NCBI GenBank assembly: GCA_021778875.1
Contig: JAJYBT010000046.1
Location: 1 to 9,330, forward strand
Direction of reading: 5' to 3'
Length of the DNA stretch: 9,330 nucleotides
Source of the DNA: Acidobacteriota bacterium
GTDB lineage: Bacteria; Acidobacteriota; Terriglobia; Terriglobales; Acidobacteriaceae
Within the stretch, counting starts at the first letter, position 1, and every line of letters starts with the position of its first letter. Below, one piece after another: positions 1 to 5,732 of this stretch. A model generated the notes under the pieces. The model was not told the origin of the DNA. It saw only the letters and a program-made list of their open reading frames with translations, and made no database searches. A program made the translations under genes and the position numbers.

Positions 1-829
1 GTCCCTTGACGGGCACAAGCTTGCCCGTCGGGAAGACGTTGTCGTAGTTATCGACCAGGGCAAGTTCCGAACCGGGGATGTGGATGCGGACCTGGGTGCG
101 GTCGCCGGAGGGCAGGTTGAAGTAAGGGTGCCAGCCGATGGCGATGGGCTCGGCTTCATGGCCGACATTGTGGGCGACGATGCTGGCATCGACGGCGTCG
201 GCAGTGAGCGTGATGGTGAAGTCGAGATCAGTCTTCGAGAGCCAGTGGCCGCCGAAGTCGCCTGCGTGAATGACGCCCGTCACTTCCTGGCCGCCGGGGA
301 TGTCCTTAACGCGGATGTCGTCGGTTTTCGCCTTGAGGATGAGGCCGTGCATGGCGTGGCGGACGGCGCCGGGCTTTTGGCCGACGTTGTTTGCGGGCAG
401 CGTGATGGTGCGGCCCTGCCAGCTTGTGGTCAGCGTTTTGCCGTCAGCGGAGAGCTTGCCGATGATCCGGTTGGGATAGGGAAAGAGAAAGGCCGCGCCG
501 AGCCGGTAGCCCAGATCGCCAAAGGCGTCGTCCTTCACGTCTAGCATTTCTTTGGCGGCGGCGAGACCAGGCGAGGCGAGCACGTTCACATTGCCCTTGC
601 CGGGGAAGTTGGCGGTGACCTGCAGCAGCTCCATGCCGCGGCCGGGCGCGAGCGTGATGCTGGTGAACTCGGGTTTGGTTTTGCTGGTGACCGCACGGGT
701 GAGGGTGACGAGCTTCTGGCCGCCGATCTCTGTGACGGCCTGGGCGTGGCTGGGCACGGCGAGGAAAACCGGCAGGGCGGTGAGAAATGCGGCGGGGAGA
801 GCGGCAAGGGTACGCAAGAAAGGCTTCAT
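1..829 (-). CDS. galM: Secreted aldose 1-epimerase (galactose mutarotase), 3' end off window
   Basis: Predicted mutarotase interconverting alpha and beta anomers of aldoses such as galactose or glucose. The frame reads without a stop from ATG at 829 to base 1, giving 276 residues; family members usually have about 340-400, so the C-terminus, with the expected catalytic glutamate, lies outside. Residues 1-31 look like a signal peptide (MKPFLR, hydrophobic stretch, SHAQA), so the enzyme is probably periplasmic; the cytosolic GalM of E. coli lacks this. Family landmarks seen: FPYPNRI (residues 116-122), MHG with His161, and GWHPYFNL with His234. The 73-residue spacing of the two histidines matches the known catalytic pair of GalM enzymes. 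An AGGGA lies 9 bases before the ATG as a modest ribosome site. It is divergent from the Rhs island. Assignment to the family is secure; the exact sugar is not. Confidence 0.93.
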   Translation of the reverse strand, partial: MKPFLRTLAALPAAFLTALPVFLAVPSHAQAVTEIGGQKLVTLTRAVTSKTKPEFTSITLAPGRGMELLQVTANFPGKGNVNVLASPGLAAAKEMLDVKDDAFGDLGYRLGAAFLFPYPNRIIGKLSADGKTLTTSWQGRTITLPANNVGQKPGAVRHAMHGLILKAKTDDIRVKDIPGGQEVTGVIHAGDFGGHWLSKTDLDFTITLTADAVDASIVAHNVGHEAEPIAIGWHPYFNLPSGDRTQVRIHIPGSELALVDNYDNVFPTGKLVPVKG

Positions 830-888
830 CGGAATCCATCCCTGAGGGCGCAGTTGGATTTTCCGGCGGCGGCTTGGTGGCGCGTGGA

Positions 889-907
889 CTTTCGCGGCGC
901 GTGAAAG
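889..907. promoter_or_regulatory. Inverted repeat upstream of galM, possible operator
   Basis: CTTTCGCG-GCG-CGTGAAAG is a dyad with 8-base arms matching at 7 of 8 positions, centred about 70 bases upstream of the galM start. A second, perfect 12-base palindrome, CGCCAGCTGGCG, lies at 935-946. The position between the mutarotase and the Rhs fragment suits a transcription factor site for galM. No convincing -35/-10 pair was found; TAGAAT on the minus strand near 929-934 could be a -10 but has no good -35 partner. GC-rich DNA gives short dyads by chance. Confidence 0.3.
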
Positions 908-978
908 CGTATTCCGGAAGCGGTCCTCATTCTACGCCAGCTGGCGGGCAGCGTAGCGGAGGTATACGACACACTGAC

Positions 979-1470
979 CTACGGCTACAACGCGGACGAC
1001 CAGCTTTCGAGTGAGACGTACGACGCGGACGGCAACGCGACGGCGGCGGACGGCAAGGCGTTCAGCTATGATTCGGAGAATCATCTTGTCGCGATGAACG
1101 GCGGAGCGGTGCAGATGCTCTATGACGGCGACGGCAACCGCGTGGCGAAGTCGGTCAGCGGCGTAGTCACGCGCTATCTGGTGGATGATCTGAATCCGAC
1201 CGGGTATCCGCAGGTGGTGGATGAACTGAACGGCGGCGGCGTGGTCACGCGGACCTATACCTACGGCGTGCAGCGCATCAGCCAGAACCAGGTCATCTCG
1301 AACACGTGGACGCCGAGCTTCTACGGCTACGACGGCTTCGGGAGCGTGCGCCAACTCACCAACTCCGCCGGCGCGGTCACCGATACTTACGAATACGATG
1401 CCTTCGGAAACTCGTCCACGACCAGCGGCACCACGCCGAACAACTACCTCTGCCGCGGCGAACAATACGA
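979..1470 (+). repeat. Direct repeat copy A (Rhs core)
   Basis: About 490 bases match 2958-3449 without gaps at a constant offset of 1979. By hand count there are about 43 differences, so identity is about 91%. Most differences are third-position and synonymous, which suggests both copies were long under protein-level selection or gene conversion. The match includes an identical run of more than 50 bases around 1046-1100. It ends abruptly in the codons for RGEQYD: copy A continues with the normal Rhs core end, copy B does not. Confidence 0.95.
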
Positions 1471-1888
1471 TCCGGACCTCGGACTCTACTATCTCCGCGC
1501 CCGGTATTACAACCCCACCACCGGACGGTTCACGAGTCGCGATCCGAAGGAATATAAGCCCCTCAAATCGAAGAACGAACCTGTCGATCCGGCAACTCTG
1601 AATACCTATGTCTATACGAGTAGCGATCCTGTGAATAGAGTTGATCCAAAAGGCCAGGAGGACCTAGAGGAAGAGGCTGGGCTGACTAGGAGTGTGGGGA
1701 AGATGGCACAAGGATTGAAATATCCAGCAAAGGTTATCCGTTGCGCCATCCACGCGGTGAAAGCTGATTTAGCGGGAGCATTTGAAGGAAATCCAGACGT
1801 ACTCGTTGACCCGACGAACGGCAATGTGTACCTGCCGGGGTCTCTGGAATTTATCGGATGCCTTCTTGACTATATTCCGGAGGATTAG
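1094..1888 (+). CDS. Rhs/YD-repeat core end with C-terminal toxin tip, 5'-truncated
   Basis: C-terminal piece of a polymorphic toxin of the Rhs type, in which a YD-repeat shell carries a variable toxin at its end. The first ATG is at 1094, but in-frame homology to Rhs copy B starts near 979 (FGYNADDQLSSE-like) and the frame is open back to 905 with no ATG/GTG/TTG. The gene has therefore lost its front and probably its translation start; the ATG at 1094 has only a distant GGAG. Seen: YDGDGNR (residues 9-15), the core hallmark GLYYLRARYYNPTTGRF (about 130-146), then YVYTSSDPVNRVDPKGQ ending at residue 188. The remaining 77 residues are the variable tip, AT-richer than the core, ending in NPDVLVDPTNGNVYLPG and LDYIPED. 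I recognise no catalytic motif in the tip. The putative immunity gene follows after 8 bases. It may be an orphan, silent tip rather than an expressed gene. Confidence 0.85.
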   Translation: MNGGAVQMLYDGDGNRVAKSVSGVVTRYLVDDLNPTGYPQVVDELNGGGVVTRTYTYGVQRISQNQVISNTWTPSFYGYDGFGSVRQLTNSAGAVTDTYEYDAFGNSSTTSGTTPNNYLCRGEQYDPDLGLYYLRARYYNPTTGRFTSRDPKEYKPLKSKNEPVDPATLNTYVYTSSDPVNRVDPKGQEDLEEEAGLTRSVGKMAQGLKYPAKVIRCAIHAVKADLAGAFEGNPDVLVDPTNGNVYLPGSLEFIGCLLDYIPED

Positions 1889-1896
1889 GAGCCGAT

Positions 1897-2322
1897 ATGG
1901 ATCAGGGCAAATGGTTTCGTGCATCGTTAAGAGTGTCGGGGAATGCACTTCAGCCCGACGAAATTAGCTCTCTACTTAATCTCAAGCCAACGAAGGCGCA
2001 TTTGAGAGGGGAGCCACGATCAAGTAAATCGAAGCTCGCGTGGAACAACTCTCTCTGGATGCTTCAAAGCCCGTTGAGTGATGAATGCGAACCGGTACAG
2101 CATCTGGAATGGTTGTTGAACTCTCTGGAGCCCAAGGCCGGGATTATTAAGGGTATCGCGAACAGATTCCACGTTGAGTTCTTTTGCGGCTTCTCGTCAG
2201 AGAGCGGGCAGGGTGGGTTTACTCTTGATGCGCAACTACTTCAGCGAATCGCCAGCCTTGGGATAGCCTTTTCGCTCGACCTCTATCCGCCGGAAAGTGC
2301 AGCGGAGGCGATAGCAGAGTAG
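1897..2322 (+). CDS. DUF4279-like protein, putative immunity protein of the Rhs tip
   Basis: A 141-residue cytosolic-looking protein without signal peptide or membrane segment. The pattern fits the DUF4279 family: an N-terminal strand WFRASLRVSG (6-15), then a helix and LLNLKPTKAHLRGE (26-39), a Trp-containing strand, LEWLLNSLEPK (about 69-79), and a late GGFTLDAQLL...SLDLY section. A GGAG site within the toxin stop region (1885-1891), 5 bases from the ATG, decides the start and suggests translational coupling with the upstream toxin frame. DUF4279 genes are often found beside polymorphic toxin tips, and the 8-base gap after an Rhs tip makes immunity the best reading. The neutralising activity is inferred from position, not seen. 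Base composition is AT-richer than the Rhs core, like the toxin tip, consistent with the two having moved as a unit. Confidence 0.8.
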   Translation: MDQGKWFRASLRVSGNALQPDEISSLLNLKPTKAHLRGEPRSSKSKLAWNNSLWMLQSPLSDECEPVQHLEWLLNSLEPKAGIIKGIANRFHVEFFCGFSSESGQGGFTLDAQLLQRIASLGIAFSLDLYPPESAAEAIAE

Positions 2323-2472
2323 GGGCGTCAGAGTGTAATGGCAGCGGTTGTTCCATCCCGCAGGCGTCCTCGGCTATTCCGGCATCGCCGACCACGCTTT
2401 GGATGGGGAAGATAGGGACACTCCCGTTTCGGTTGTTGCGGAGTACAGCAAAGTTACCGGAGCGGGAACCTG
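2323..2472. other. Junction region with short GGGA-CAC-TCCC hairpin
   Basis: The 150 bases between the immunity gene and the second Rhs fragment hold no gene I can support. At 2415-2425 there is GGGACACTCCC, a 4-base stem with a 3-base loop, inside a GGGGAAGATAGGGACACTCC context. It recalls short palindromic repeats near REP-associated (IS200-like) transposases, but one copy in the window cannot establish that. The Rhs frame of the next gene is open back to 2416, just after a TAG at 2413, so the break that removed the Rhs front lies within or near this hairpin. Confidence 0.4.
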
Positions 2473-3690
2473 TTGAAAGCGAGCACGCTGAGTTACACTT
2501 ACGACGCAGCGGGGAACCTGGCTTCGATGGCTTCGTCCAACGCAAACGGCGAATCTGTCAGCTACACCTACGACAGCCTCAACCGGCTGGCCACGGTGGT
2601 GGACAGCCGTCTCGGGACCACCAGCTACAGCTACGACCCGGCCAGCAACCTGGCCACGGTGACCTATCCCAACAGCGTGCAGACCACGTTCCAATACGAT
2701 CCGCTGAATCGCGTCACGGGCATGTCCTCGCCGATCGCGGGCTACACGTATCAGCTTGGCCCCACGGGCAACCGCGCCAGCGCTCTCGAACAGAACGGGC
2801 GCTCGGTCACATGGAGCTACGACGGCGTCTACCGGCTGACCGGCGAATCGATCACGTCGGCTCCGAGCAAGAACAACGGCAGCGTCAGCTATGACCTCGA
2901 CCCGGTGGGCAACAGGCTGTCGGAGAACTCCTCGCTGCCCGGCCTGCCCTCAGGCAGCTTCGGCTACAACGCGGACGACCAGCTATCGAGCGAGAGCTAC
3001 GACGCCGACGGCAACGTGACGGCAGCGGACGGCAAGGCGTTCAGCTATGATTCGGAGAATCATCTTGTCGCGATGAACGGCGGTGCGGTGCAAATGCTCT
3101 ATGACGGTGATGGAAACCGCGTGGCGAAGTCGGTCAGCGGCGTGGTCACGCGCTATCTGGTCGATGATCTGAACCCGACTGGGTATCCGCAGGTGGTGGA
3201 CGAACTGAACGGTAGCGGCGCGGTCACGCGGACGTACACCTACGGCGTGCAGCGCATCAGCCAGAACCAGGTCATTTCGAACACCTGGACGCCAAGCTTC
3301 TACGGCTACGACGGCATGGGCAGCGTGCGCCAACTCACCAACTCCGCCGGCGCGGTGACCGATACCTACGAGTATGACGCCTTTGGGAACTCCTTCACGA
3401 CGAGCGGGACAACGCCAAACAACTACCTCTATCGCGGCGAACAATACGACCAGCTTGCCATCTTCCCTCCAGGCGAGATAGAAATGCCCGCATTTGCTGC
3501 TGGTGGGCTCACCATTGAGAAGGATGAGTCTCGGGTCGGGCTTGCCATTCTTCCGGACAACAGGGGCGAATTGCCAGCGGTCGCCAAGTCGGCGATACTG
3601 TACGAGGTTGACTTGCTTATGACCATTGTCACTGTTCACGTTCTTCGTGCTCTATCCGTTTGCGAGTCGGATGATGCGCAGCGATTTTAG
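2473..3690 (+). CDS. Rhs/YD-repeat fragment fused by deletion to antisense integrase DNA (chimera)
   Basis: Residues 1 to about 326 are a normal YD-repeat region. Repeats include YTYDAAGNLAS (9-19), YTYDSLNRL, YSYDPASNL, QYDPLNRV, YDGVYRL, YDSENHL, YDGDGNR, and YEYDAFGN near the end. The sequence stops being Rhs at 3449, right after RGEQYD, where the hallmark GLYYLRARYY segment and the toxin should follow. The last ~79 residues read through DNA that makes better sense on the minus strand as an integrase start, so the tail is a by-product of a rearrangement. The start is uncertain: TTG at 2473 has a GGAG 10 bases upstream, the frame is open from 2416, and complete Rhs proteins are far longer. 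Best regarded as a broken gene, truncated at both ends and lacking toxin and export regions. Confidence 0.75.
   Translation: MKASTLSYTYDAAGNLASMASSNANGESVSYTYDSLNRLATVVDSRLGTTSYSYDPASNLATVTYPNSVQTTFQYDPLNRVTGMSSPIAGYTYQLGPTGNRASALEQNGRSVTWSYDGVYRLTGESITSAPSKNNGSVSYDLDPVGNRLSENSSLPGLPSGSFGYNADDQLSSESYDADGNVTAADGKAFSYDSENHLVAMNGGAVQMLYDGDGNRVAKSVSGVVTRYLVDDLNPTGYPQVVDELNGSGAVTRTYTYGVQRISQNQVISNTWTPSFYGYDGMGSVRQLTNSAGAVTDTYEYDAFGNSFTTSGTTPNNYLYRGEQYDQLAIFPPGEIEMPAFAAGGLTIEKDESRVGLAILPDNRGELPAVAKSAILYEVDLLMTIVTVHVLRALSVCESDDAQRF
2958..3449 (+). repeat. Direct repeat copy B (Rhs core)
   Basis: Partner of copy A at 979-1470, same orientation and ungapped. Left of 2958, copy B continues with YD repeats while copy A turns into unrelated sequence; right of 3449, copy A continues with the Rhs core end while copy B turns into integrase-like DNA. 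The pair encloses the toxin tip and immunity gene and is long enough for homologous recombination. Confidence 0.95.
3450..3639 (-). pseudogene. N-terminal remnant of a tyrosine recombinase/integrase
   Basis: Read on the minus strand from a GTG at 3639, the first 63 codons encode a tyrosine-recombinase-like N-terminus: VNLVQYRRLGDRW (10-22), VVRKNGKPDPRLILLNGEP (27-45), then a conserved aromatic-rich GHFYLAWREDGK (51-62). The layout of a short Y-R-R start, a 'KNGK...P...NG.P' block and a 'YL.WRE.GK' block is what I know from site-specific integrases in Acidobacteriota genomes, whose SAM-like and catalytic domains follow. Here everything downstream is missing: at 3450 the frame runs into the antisense of Rhs copy B. 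No ribosome site stands out before the GTG. It begins 114 bases from tRNA-Gly, the usual neighbourhood of integrases, which supports the reading. The remnant cannot be active. The family call rests on pattern recall. Confidence 0.6.
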
Positions 3691-3695
3691 GCTGT

Positions 3696-3716
3696 TGGAC
3701 AGTGAGATGGACAGTG
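3696..3716 (+). repeat. Two direct copies of TGGACAGTG, 12-base period
   Basis: TGGACAGTG occurs at 3696-3704 and again at 3708-3716, between the integrase remnant and tRNA-Gly. Spacing of about one helical turn suits a protein-binding pair such as recombinase arm sites. Alternatively the second copy supplies a -35 (TGGACA, 3708-3713) for the tRNA, with TGTAAG at 3732-3737 as a weak -10 after 18 bases. The sequence does not decide between these. Confidence 0.35.
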
Positions 3717-3753
3717 GCGTCGATCGCTGAATGTAAGTGATTGAATATAAATG

Positions 3754-3828
3754 GCGGGAGTAGTTCAGTGGCAGAACGTCAGCTTCCCAAGCTGAATGTC
3801 GCCGGTTCGATCCCGGTCTCCCGCTCCA
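3754..3828 (+). tRNA. tRNA-Gly (anticodon CCC)
   Basis: A complete cloverleaf of 75 bases including an encoded CCA. The acceptor stem GCGGGAG pairs with CTCCCGC, discriminator T. The D stem is GTTC/GAAC. The anticodon stem TCAGC/GCTGA holds loop TTCCCAA, so the anticodon is CCC (reads GGG glycine codons). The T stem GCCGG/CCGGT has one G-T wobble around loop TTCGATC. It lies directly beside the integrase remnant. No second copy of its 3' end was found in this window, so no att pair can be drawn. Confidence 0.97.
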
Positions 3829-4151
3829 CGGAACTAAGCGCGCGGCGTGCCCGCCGGAATCCCTGACAGTGCAGATGAACGATGGCGCGTCATTGCCTGG
3901 GAGTGCGCGGCCAGTCGCGCACGCACTGCAACCTGGAACAGACGAAGACGCAAGCTCCGCCTGGTAGGAGAACTCTGGCCGCTTCAGGTGGGGCGCGGCA
4001 GGCGCTCAGGCTGGCGCAAGAGATTGGAGAGACCGGGGATCGCTCGGCCGAATTGCGATTCGCGGATTGGCGCCCGTAGACTACTTCTACTGGAGGCGCG
4101 GTGGCTCGGAGCGGACTGGGTCGATTCTTTGTGAGCCACTCGTCAGTCACG
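3829..4151. other. Intergenic region with no convincing gene
   Basis: About 320 bases between tRNA-Gly and the TPR gene. A 95-codon open frame starting at 3847 has an Arg/Trp-rich composition unlike a real protein and is discounted. There are two GC hairpins, CGGCG-TGCC-CGCCG at 3843-3856 and a stronger one at 3903-3922, neither followed by a T-run. The promoter of the TPR gene should lie here, but I see no good -35/-10 pair. A possible alternative TPR start (GTG at 4101) falls in its right end. Confidence 0.5.
3903..3922. other. Perfect 7-bp stem-loop downstream of tRNA-Gly
   Basis: GTGCGCG-GCCAGT-CGCGCAC forms a perfect 7-base-pair GC stem with a 6-base loop, 75 bases after the tRNA 3' end. 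It could help stop or process the tRNA transcript, but it lacks the T-run of an intrinsic terminator. It may also be an inverted repeat bound by protein. Confidence 0.4.
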
Positions 4152-5642
4152 ATGCATTTCATTCTGGGATCTTGCGTCCGCTTCCTCCTATTGCTCGTGG
4201 TTGTGCAGGCGGTTGCGCTTGGGCAGTCGGGACAACAGCAGGTTGTGGCCGAGGTAACGTCTGCTCTTCGCCAACGGGACTTCGATGGCGCGCTGAAAGT
4301 GCTTGAATCGGCACTGCAGGCTTCTCCCGGCAATCCGCAGTTGAGAGTTCTGCAGGGCATTGCATACGCCGGTAAAGGGGATGGGAAGGAAGCGCTGGCG
4401 TCGTATCAGCGCGCGCTCAAGGATGCGCCGGACTACCTGCCGGCGCTCGAAGGAGCTGCGCAACTGGAGTATGAGGCCGGCAGCGCGGATGCCATTCCGC
4501 TGCTTGAGCATGTGTTGCGGCTGAGGCCGAATGACGCCACTGCACACGCGATGCTTGCGGCGACGGCAGCCAAGAGCGGTGATTGCGCAACCGCTGTGAA
4601 GCATTTCGCAGAGAGTGGAGAGATGCTTGAGCGCCAGCCGGATGCGCTGCGCGCCTACGGCGTTTGTCTTCTCAAGCTGAAGGAAGACGACAAGGCTGCC
4701 GGCGTTTTTCAAGAGCTGGTGGCCGCCGCGCCTGAGGATGCGCTCGCGCGGCGCGATCTGGCGGCGGTACAGTTTGCTGCCGGACATGCGCAAGATGCGT
4801 TGACGACGATCAGGCCGCTGCTGGATGGGGACCCGGATGTGAACACGCTTCACCTGGCGGCTGATGTGTATGAGGCCAACCAGGACACTCCGCATGCGGT
4901 GCAATATCTGCGCGCTGCCATTGTGAAAGAACCGAAGCAGATTCCCCTGTACGTTGATTTTGCCGAGATTGCGCTGAACCATCAGTCGTTTCAGGCTGGA
5001 GTGGCCATGCTCGACACCGGACTGAAGCTGCAGCCGGAGGCCGCTCAGCTCTACCTTGCGCGCGGGGTTTTGTATGTGCAAATGGCACAGTATGACAAGG
5101 CGGAGGCGGATTTCGCAAAGGCCGAGCAGCTTGATCCGAGTCAGGGGATGAGTGCGGCCGCGCAGGGAATGCTTGCCGAAGAAAAGAACCAGGGCAATCC
5201 CGAGAAGGCGCTTGCGAGGGTGCGCGCGGAACTGGCAAAGAAACCTAACGACGCATTTCTCTGGTATCTGCAGGCGGCGATTATCTCGCAGAAATCGCCT
5301 GATCCGGGCTCGGCGGAATTTGCGATGGGTATTCGATCGGCGAAGCGCGCCGTTGAATTGCAGCCGACGCTCACAGCCGCGCACAACGTGCTGGCCAAGT
5401 ATTATCTCGACTCTGGCGAGAATGCGCTTGCGGCAAAAGAGTGCGGGCTCGCTCTTGAGGGCAGCCCGTCGGATCAGACGGCGCTCTATCACCTTGTGCA
5501 GGCGCTTCGGAAGACGGGGCAGACAGCCGAGATTCCAGACGTCTTGAAACGGCTGGCGCAGGCGCGCCAGGACGCAACGCGCGAAGAGGGCGAGCGCAAT
5601 CGCTACAAGCTGGTGGTTGATTCGACGGGCGCAGCGAAGTGA
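4152..5642 (+). CDS. Secreted tetratricopeptide-repeat protein
   Basis: A 496-residue protein with an N-terminal signal peptide (hydrophobic FLLLLVVVQAVALG at 11-24, cleavage near residue 25), followed by TPR-type helix pairs through almost the whole chain. Clear units include about 33-59 (FDGALKVLESALQASPGN), 64-94 (AYAGKGDGKEALASYQRAL), 166-194, 299-330 (YDKAEADFAKAEQLDP) and 408-438. A charged tail at 470-487 ends in REEGERNRYKLV, a C-terminus I associate with Acidobacteriota TPR proteins. TPR arrays bind proteins or assemble complexes; no enzyme motif is seen. I chose ATG 4152 because it gives a classical signal peptide. GTG 4101 is an alternative with GGAGG four bases upstream, adding 17 residues. 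The CRTAC1 gene follows after 90 bases on the same strand, so a common transcript is likely. Partner and substrate are unknown. Confidence 0.9.
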   Translation: MHFILGSCVRFLLLLVVVQAVALGQSGQQQVVAEVTSALRQRDFDGALKVLESALQASPGNPQLRVLQGIAYAGKGDGKEALASYQRALKDAPDYLPALEGAAQLEYEAGSADAIPLLEHVLRLRPNDATAHAMLAATAAKSGDCATAVKHFAESGEMLERQPDALRAYGVCLLKLKEDDKAAGVFQELVAAAPEDALARRDLAAVQFAAGHAQDALTTIRPLLDGDPDVNTLHLAADVYEANQDTPHAVQYLRAAIVKEPKQIPLYVDFAEIALNHQSFQAGVAMLDTGLKLQPEAAQLYLARGVLYVQMAQYDKAEADFAKAEQLDPSQGMSAAAQGMLAEEKNQGNPEKALARVRAELAKKPNDAFLWYLQAAIISQKSPDPGSAEFAMGIRSAKRAVELQPTLTAAHNVLAKYYLDSGENALAAKECGLALEGSPSDQTALYHLVQALRKTGQTAEIPDVLKRLAQARQDATREEGERNRYKLVVDSTGAAK

Positions 5643-5732
5643 AGCGACGTGCGCGTACACAGCATCACTGTGCAGCTTTACGATTCGCGAGAGCGAGGAG
5701 GATAATAAAGGCGTTTCCCTGGCCTCTTATTT

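Noticed and set aside
80..544. 154-codon plus-strand frame inside galM
   Set aside because: The opposite strand encodes a clear mutarotase with catalytic motifs across the same bases.
979..3449. Direct repeats considered as CRISPR or insertion-sequence ends
   Set aside because: There are only two copies, 490 bases long, coding in frame, with no terminal inverted repeats or transposase between them; they are paralogous Rhs cores.
2983..3639. 218-codon minus-strand frame starting at the integrase remnant
   Set aside because: Only the first ~63 codons look like protein; the rest is the antisense of Rhs core, so it is a chimera rather than a gene.
3803..3828. tRNA 3' end as an attachment-site core
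   Set aside because: No second copy of this sequence could be found elsewhere in the window, so an att site cannot be claimed.
3843..3856. CGGCG-TGCC-CGCCG hairpin as tRNA terminator
   Set aside because: No T-run follows and the stem is short, so it is not supported as an intrinsic terminator.
3847..4134. 95-codon frame between tRNA-Gly and the TPR gene
   Set aside because: Trp/Arg-rich, low-plausibility translation, no ribosome site and overlap with the TPR upstream region.
4188..5660. 490-codon open frame antisense to the TPR gene
   Set aside because: Arg/His/Leu-rich translation with no family features; the plus-strand TPR protein explains this DNA fully. Long antisense frames are common in GC-rich coding DNA.
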